Shown here piece by piece: positions 4,458-6,170 of a stretch of 6,170 nt of DNA. The position numbers and the translations under genes were made by a program. Under the pieces are notes generated by a model. That model saw only the letters and a list, made by a program, of their open reading frames with translations, did not search any database and was not told the origin of the DNA. This DNA is from CALMRE01 sp964412895 (GTDB lineage Bacteria; UBP6; UBA1177; JAKLFG01): assembly GCA_964412895.1 (NCBI GenBank), contig CAYPQK010000126.1:1-6170 (forward strand). Reading direction: 5' to 3'. Positions within the stretch are counted from its first letter, which is position 1, and every line of letters begins with the position of its first letter.

Positions 4458-6170
4458 CTACTCGGTGGTCAGCTGCATATAGTAGCCGTAAGCGTTGTCG
4501 ATGGTGGTGACGCTGCTGGGCAAAGTGGCGTAGGATGCCGATTCGCCGCCGCCGAGGTGCGTGCCGAACGCCGGCTGGGTGCTGTTGAGCGTCGTCGCAT
4601 AGTAGTAAGTTGGGTCGGGGTACGAGGTATTGTCGGTCTGGCCGAAGAAAACGCCGATGAAGTAGTAGTAGCCGCTGGTCAGACTCACCGAGATGGTCCC
4701 CGAGCTGTACCAATCGGCGACACCGTCGCTCGAATAGTGGTTGACCGTCGTCTGCGAGTAGAGGCTGTAGGTGCCGGTCTGGGTCGACGCATAGTAGACG
4801 ACATAGGTGATGTCGAGTCCGCCGGTGAAGGCCATGTAGGTGCTGATATCGGTCAAAGTGCGCGAGGAGGTGCAGGAGAAATAGTTGCCCTTCAGCCGGT
4901 CGCCGTAGGTATAGCTCGCGGCGTTCGTTCCGATGGTGTCGGTCTGCGGGGTCGACTGATACTCGCAGTTCGTCCCGGAGTCGGTGCAAATGTACCCCGT
5001 ACCGTAATTCGCAACGCAGTCGTAGTAGTAGGTCCAGTAATAACAGCCGTCGCCGCTGTTCAATGCGCAATTCTGTATGTAGCTCGGGGTGTTGGGATCA
5101 CACTGATAGGCACCGTTGGTGCATTCGCTGGTACAGCCGATCTCACACTCGACACTCGACCCGCTGTCAACGCAACTGTAGGTCGACCCGTAATTGTTGC
5201 AGTCATAATAGTAGGTCCAGTAATAACAGCCGTCGCTGCTGTTCAGCGTGCAACTCTCCATATAATCGGCATTGTTGGGATCGCACTGATAATCGCCATT
5301 CGTACATTCGCTGGTACAGGCCGAGGTGCAGTAGGCATCGCCGAACGATACCTCGCAGACCTGCGCCGGAGAGTAGTTGTAACAGTAGTCGGTATTCGAC
5401 CACACCAGACACCCGCCGAACAGAGAGCAGGTCTGGACCGTCTCATTGAAACACCGCTCCGAACCCGACGGCGAACAGGCATCGCAACTGTCGGTATCGG
5501 GCAGTTCGTTATCGATGTCGGCCGGGTAGTCATTATCGACCGTATCGTTATCGACGGTATCGTAGTCGGTGGCCAGCGTTTCGCAGGTGGCGGTATCCCA
5601 GCCGTCACAGGTGGTGTTGCACTTCGCCTTGCCGCCCGAATAGGCATACGGGTCTATCTCGACGCAGTTCTCGACCTTGGTGGCGCTGCCCGTCCCTTTG
5701 TCGCAGGTCTCGCCGTTGTCGAGCACATCGTTGCCGCAGTTCGCCGCGGTGGTGCAGGTACCGGTGTCCCAGCCGGTGCAATCTATTTTACAGGAGGCGG
5801 TGCCGCCCAGATAGTCGCCGCTGATGAGGGTGCACAGCTTGGTGCCGCCGTCGCACACCTCGGTCCCTTCCATGACATTATTGCCGCACTCGGGCACCTT
5901 CTCGTCGCAGGTGGCGGTATCGTAAGCGGTACAGTCGGCGAGACATTTCGCCTTGCCGCCGCTGTATTTGTTCGCGTCGATGTCGACGCAGTTCTTGGTG
6001 TCGCCATCACACGCCTCGGGTCCTTCCTTGATGGTGTTGCCGCATTCATGGGGCACCTCGTCGCAGGTGGCGGTGTCCCAGCCGGCGCAATTGCCGAGGC
6101 ATTTCGCCTTGCCGCCCGAATAGAGGATCGGGTCTATCGTGGTACAGAACTCGGTGTTATCGTCACAGAT
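4458..6170 (-). CDS. Large cysteine-rich modular secreted/surface protein (5' partial)
   Basis: The frame is open to the right edge; 570 residues are visible and the N-terminus, with any signal peptide, is outside. A GTG at 6054-6056 falls in the middle of a repeat and is not the true start. In order: four tandem six-Cys modules of about 50 residues (the first cut by the edge), an Asp/Asn/Thr-rich linker (5487-5573, with DTVDN twice in tandem), three eight-Cys modules of about 60 residues (4956-5486), and a Cys-poor, Tyr/Ser/Thr-rich C-terminal domain of about 165 residues (4458-4955). The regular paired cysteines imply disulfides and an extracytoplasmic location. The CGN...E.CD start of the first modules resembles the myxobacterial cysteine-rich repeat class, and the second set resembles C...C..W....C repeats common in deltaproteobacterial surface proteins. 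The C-terminal part (GNYFSCTSSRTLTDIS, then a YSSGTISVSL strand) looks like a beta-sandwich, perhaps a binding or anchor domain. Role unknown; adhesion or cell-surface structure is an inference. Stop TAG 4458-4460. Confidence 0.85.
   Translation of the reverse strand: MCDDNTEFCTTIDPILYSGGKAKCLGNCAGWDTATCDEVPHECGNTIKEGPEACDGDTKNCVDIDANKYSGGKAKCLADCTAYDTATCDEKVPECGNNVMEGTEVCDGGTKLCTLISGDYLGGTASCKIDCTGWDTGTCTTAANCGNDVLDNGETCDKGTGSATKVENCVEIDPYAYSGGKAKCNTTCDGWDTATCETLATDYDTVDNDTVDNDYPADIDNELPDTDSCDACSPSGSERCFNETVQTCSLFGGCLVWSNTDYCYNYSPAQVCEVSFGDAYCTSACTSECTNGDYQCDPNNADYMESCTLNSSDGCYYWTYYYDCNNYGSTYSCVDSGSSVECEIGCTSECTNGAYQCDPNTPSYIQNCALNSGDGCYYWTYYYDCVANYGTGYICTDSGTNCEYQSTPQTDTIGTNAASYTYGDRLKGNYFSCTSSRTLTDISTYMAFTGGLDITYVVYYASTQTGTYSLYSQTTVNHYSSDGVADWYSSGTISVSLTSGYYYFIGVFFGQTDNTSYPDPTYYYATTLNSTQPAFGTHLGGGESASYATLPSSVTTIDNAYGYYMQLTTE
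4956..5486 (-). repeat. Three tandem eight-cysteine protein modules
   Basis: Two close copies (5136-5318, 61 residues; 4956-5135, 60 residues) share CTSECTNG.YQCDPN and the core GCYYWTYYYDC. At DNA level the shared block recurs with a 183-bp period, which implies fairly recent duplication. A third, diverged unit (5319-5486, 56 residues) precedes them: it also has eight cysteines and ends with the same x8-x8-x8 spacing as the first close copy (x7-x8-x8-x8), with a single W in place of the aromatic stretch. Confidence 0.8.
5533..5562 (-). repeat. 15-bp tandem duplication in the Asp-rich linker
   Basis: On the + strand, two adjacent units (5533-5547 and 5548-5562) read TTATCGACCGTATCG and TTATCGACGGTATCG, differing at one base. 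They encode DTVDN twice in the acidic linker between the two classes of Cys-rich module. In-frame units of this kind can gain or lose copies by slippage and so change linker length. Confidence 0.85.
5577..6170 (-). repeat. Four tandem six-cysteine protein modules
   Basis: The modules lie at 6045-6170 (cut by the edge), 5889-6044, 5739-5888 and 5577-5738. The complete modules share CGN, E.CD, GG.A.C and D T.TC landmarks. Cysteine spacing is x10-x6-x14-x3-x7 in the second, x10-x6-x13-x3-x7 in the third and x10-x12-x14-x3-x7 in the fourth, which carries a six-residue insertion before its third Cys. The visible part of the first gives x6-x14-x3-x7, identical to the second. Six cysteines suggest three disulfides per module. 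More copies probably continue beyond the right edge. Confidence 0.85.

Noticed and set aside
4423..5070. A 215-codon minus-strand frame overlapping the Cys-rich gene's 3' end
   Set aside because: Arg/Leu/His-rich shadow of the real frame with no motif; the Cys-rich frame has regular cysteine periodicity over the same bases.
4956..5318. CRISPR-like direct repeats
   Set aside because: The 183-bp periodicity is in frame and encodes conserved protein modules; there are no short identical repeats with unique spacers.
5063..5449. A Cys/Arg/Ser-rich 128-codon + strand frame
   Set aside because: Its cysteines and serines are antisense by-products of the repeated modules on the minus strand; no ribosome-binding site or family resemblance seen.
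6054..6056. GTG as the start codon of the Cys-rich protein
   Set aside because: The frame stays open to 6170 and the extra 38 residues form part of another six-Cys module with the same spacing, so the gene begins outside the window.

Overview
The window is a compact, GC-rich bacterial segment, nearly all coding, with five protein genes and no RNA gene, mobile element or CRISPR array that I can see. The cysteine-rich tandem repeats, the secreted VWA protein with the N-terminal lead-in common in such repeat-rich surface proteins, and the Asp/Thr-rich linker together suggest an uncultured deltaproteobacterial or Myxococcota-like lineage. That assignment is inferred from protein style, not from a marker phylogeny. 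The only universal marker present is aspS.

Layout. Positions 3-1166 (+) hold the 3' part of a VWA-domain protein cut by the left edge. It converges, with a 19-bp gap between stop codons, on four genes on the minus strand. Read in the direction of transcription, from right to left, these are: (1) a large cysteine-rich repeat protein, 4458-6170, cut by the right edge; (2) a 235-residue secreted orphan, 3740-4447; (3) a 241-residue secreted DUF4412-like protein, 2965-3690; (4) aspS, aspartyl-tRNA synthetase, 1186-2916. The intergenic gaps are 10, 49 and 48 nt and each downstream gene has a purine-rich Shine-Dalgarno. The layout therefore fits one operon, with a plausible internal sigma70-like promoter (3723-3750) that would let the last two genes be transcribed separately.

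How the genes relate. Three of the four minus-strand proteins appear to act outside the cytoplasm, and the VWA protein probably does too. The large protein is a disulfide-rich modular surface or secreted protein: six-Cys modules, then an Asp-rich hinge, then three eight-Cys modules, then a Tyr-rich beta domain. The 235-aa protein may be co-expressed with it, since its ribosome-binding site sits directly behind the big gene's stop codon. aspS is a housekeeping gene that probably shares the neighbourhood without a functional link. I see no convincing defence, secretion or biosynthetic system here. The most interesting material is the modular Cys-rich protein and its orphan partner.
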